Source of the DNA: Thiomargarita sp.
Lineage (GTDB): Bacteria; Pseudomonadota; Gammaproteobacteria; Beggiatoales; Beggiatoaceae
Assembly: GCA_020721005.1 (NCBI GenBank)
Contig: DYNP01000001.1
Location: 390,269-454,268, forward strand
DNA length: 64,000 nucleotides
Direction of reading: 5' to 3'
This document shows positions 63,501 to 64,000 of this stretch, piece after piece. Below the pieces are notes generated by a model that was not told the DNA's origin, searched no databases, and saw nothing but the letters and a program-made list of their open reading frames with translations. The position numbers and the translations under genes were made by a program. How positions within the stretch are numbered: the first letter of the stretch is position 1; each line of letters starts with the position of its first letter.

Positions 63501-63654
63501 CAATCCATTCCACACAAGGCAAATGTAAATTGGCACTGCCTAAAGTGTAAATGGGTCGACAACTGTCTGCCATTGCTGAGAAAATGGTGAAGGGGGTGAA
63601 TAGAACGATAAGTAGGGAAATAATTCCACTTCGTCCGCTAAGTTTCATAAACAT
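60544..63654 (-). CDS. Secreted papain-family (C1) cysteine peptidase with CARDB-like domain and STQP repeats
   Basis: A 1036-residue exported protein. The signal peptide covers about residues 1-30 (cleavage near SAMADS). A cadherin-like domain (about 140-232, LTGTDADGDTLVYEL) precedes the peptidase. Papain residues are all present: oxyanion Q296 and C302 in QGSQESCVGWSLGYA, H447 in ADHAVVLVGYN, N468 in INSWGTSWGENGYFWLP. A CARDB-like domain (about 535-640) and a second beta domain follow. Then come about 14 octapeptide repeats of the type TDSTQPVV, and a charged tail. It is probably surface-attached or released. Its substrate is unknown. Confidence 0.88.
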   Translation of the reverse strand: MFMKLSGRSGIISLLIVLFTPFTIFSAMADSCRPIYTLGSANLHLPCVEWIGDTPQLLQVDLSVENTETFLFKWNTQTPLTITPEGVSAIFNANTRRFYIPIIDVETAPGVVLPYRVELVENAEGLLTIASAKPLPAQINSAPTVGPLSLQADLTQPYQTVSLTGTDADGDTLVYELLSSDQGVGYQFAYIDSTLQQLYVKLDAAFNGTVELSYRATDGKAFSDPATVRLNVGDATSILNLGLGSARVTAREVASAPTPPSFLTSTSRSAPGSSATEETLPRSVDLSLQFPIPGNQGSQESCVGWSLGYAIKSYQEAVEGGWFLNENSPDTLLFSPSFIFNQLNEGINSGIKIPDALQLLVDKGAVPLVNMPYTETDFTSQPSAEMLAVASNYKARSWSMLKSTAEVKTALSKNIPVITSMAVYHSFYTLQGKGATYNTQDTYKADHAVVLVGYNDDYPGGGAFKVINSWGTSWGENGYFWLPYSFLSTEVVIGDEVAGTLLNGVYILLDDKNTASLQTETNLVTASVALPNLTVADWQTSYNPVPGGSGIVQYQILNDGNVTAQTVDIALVLSKKSTLDSLYDDYYIVEYEEVAYQLDSGESLTRSESNPKSFTFPYLPSGTYYLHVIVDPYNSLLESNENDNISSSQNSISLINEWADIGIKSFYVEWDRGSLEAKLDYVLLNETSVTVPANSNWKIELILFPRGVSLHDESISQSIHTVWSRTVTEEFPPSPADPSTQPSPFAVDWKNPIKVHLGRDIHGNQIPRGEYELGLMVDPEYVVPQVTYDNNSAYSGQILSIRNDLLPPSSASKLPPRDQNFDPNASYQESSKPPSGDGSQPPPTDGTQPAPTDSMQPAPTDSTQPAPTDSTQPAPTDSTQPAPTDSTQPVITSSTQPVVTSSTQPVITDSTQPVVTSSTQPVLTDSTQPVLTSSTQPVVTDSTQPVLVTAIKPTAILRTSEHSSRIGLRTGDRENIEYAYNGKELVEEFNAYKSLVSKAAIGVRVGDRRANTQNFAKHDRAREQIIFPTTRVIPIP
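60822..61135 (-). repeat. 24-bp tandem repeats coding the STQP octapeptides
   Basis: About 13-14 in-frame units of 24 bp (one octapeptide each) fall in two classes: TDSTQPAP-type units toward the protein's N-terminal side and alternating TDSTQPVL / TSSTQPVV units after them. Such arrays change length easily by slippage, so repeat number may vary between strains. Confidence 0.85.
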
Positions 63655-63856
63655 CTCCTTAGGGATTGAGGTTTTTTGATGATTTTAACAAGGGTGGGAG
63701 GTCACTTAACTGGGTCTCGAATCGTTACCCATAAAGTAGTACGACTAATTTCACTCCTTTAAAGTAGTAAAAATCACTGAGATTGAGCAATAAGAGTTTT
63801 ACCAATTATTGGAAATGAATGGTCAGTTGTCAAGGCAGATGGGTAAAATTTATCAA

Positions 63857-64000
63857 TAAACCTCTTGCAAAAATAAATGATGCGGTAAAAATGAGATACG
63901 AAAAAATAAAAGGGAAATCCCCGTTGGAGTGGAGGCTTTAGCCGGAGTGGGGCTCTAAAAGGCACGTTGGAGTGGAGGCTTTAGCCGGAGTGGGGCTCTA
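63857..64000 (+). mobile_element. MITE-like element, cut by the window edge
   Basis: The terminal repeat TAAACCTCTTGCAAAA (63857-63872) is followed by ATAAATGATGCGGTAAAAATGAGATACGAAAA-type sequence, identical in layout to the end at 32397. Two module copies (GGAGTGGAGGCTTTAGCCGG) follow and the element runs off the window. The 200 bp between it and the protease start hold no gene and presumably the protease promoter. Confidence 0.75.

Overview
The window looks like a chromosomal segment of a colourless sulfur-oxidising gammaproteobacterium of the Beggiatoa/Thioploca/Thiomargarita type (Thiotrichaceae). This is an inference from three things: a complete-looking oxidative-type dsr set (dsrABEFHCMKLJOP, including dsrEFH and dsrL), gammaproteobacterial housekeeping genes (rplM-rpsI, nusB, mutL, htpG, rsxABC, feoAB), and moderately AT-rich DNA loaded with short dispersed repeats. 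No rRNA, prophage, transposase or CRISPR array was seen.

Layout. 1-638: 3'-truncated TauD-like dioxygenase (minus strand, running off the window). 0.9-13.7 kb: the dsr cluster for oxidation of stored sulfur: siroheme sulfite reductase DsrAB, sulfur-relay DsrEFH and DsrC, the membrane complex DsrMKJOP and the NAD(P)H-linked flavoprotein DsrL. The intergenic spaces are unusually rich in hairpins, and a tandem repeat-element array has expanded the dsrJ-dsrO gap to about 0.9 kb. 13.9-20.8 kb: Uma2-family nuclease, rplM-rpsI, tRNA-Gln, a membrane hydrolase, an SQR/NDH-2-like flavoprotein, a carbamoylputrescine amidase-type nitrilase, a methyltransferase and an orphan Cas6-like RAMP protein. 21.5-32.4 kb: PhnD-like binding protein, a giant HEAT/DUF349 protein, nusB, a PIN-DegT fusion, an esterase, mutL and an orphan FecCD permease. 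32.8-39.7 kb: membrane-anchored cytochrome c, tRNA-Arg, a lipoprotein, an unknown exported protein, htpG, a Sel1-repeat protein and an OmpA/TSP3 porin. 41.3-45.9 kb: a three-subunit molybdoenzyme of the Psr/Phs/Soe type with a Tat-type signal. 46.2-56.6 kb: a hybrid histidine kinase with three HPt domains, WrbA-like flavoprotein, rsxABC, and feoAB with a clear Fur-box promoter. 56.7-63.7 kb: a sulfotransferase-like protein, a secreted NHL-repeat protein and a secreted papain-family protease with an STQP repeat tail.

How the genes fit together: sulfane sulfur is expected to pass through DsrEFH to DsrC. DsrAB, run in reverse, would oxidise it to sulfite, with DsrMKJOP and DsrL taking the electrons. 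The downstream molybdoenzyme, the SQR-like flavoprotein and the cytochrome c could plausibly join the same sulfur/quinone electron network, but their substrates cannot be read from sequence.

The most unusual content is non-coding. (i) A MITE-like family has 17-bp terminal inverted repeats bounded by TA and an internal inverted module that amplifies in tandem (36-, about 169- and 196-bp periods). There are at least six copies, plus a solo module between dsrA and dsrB. (ii) A diverged two-copy element (33.57-33.88 kb and 40.73-40.97 kb) keeps three hairpins through compensatory base changes. (iii) A 35-bp GTAGGATGTGC-type repeat is present in exact inverted orientation. (iv) Long perfect inverted repeats lie directly upstream of dsrA and dsrM. 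The orphan Cas6-like gene abuts a ten-unit 36-bp tandem array that belongs to the MITE family.
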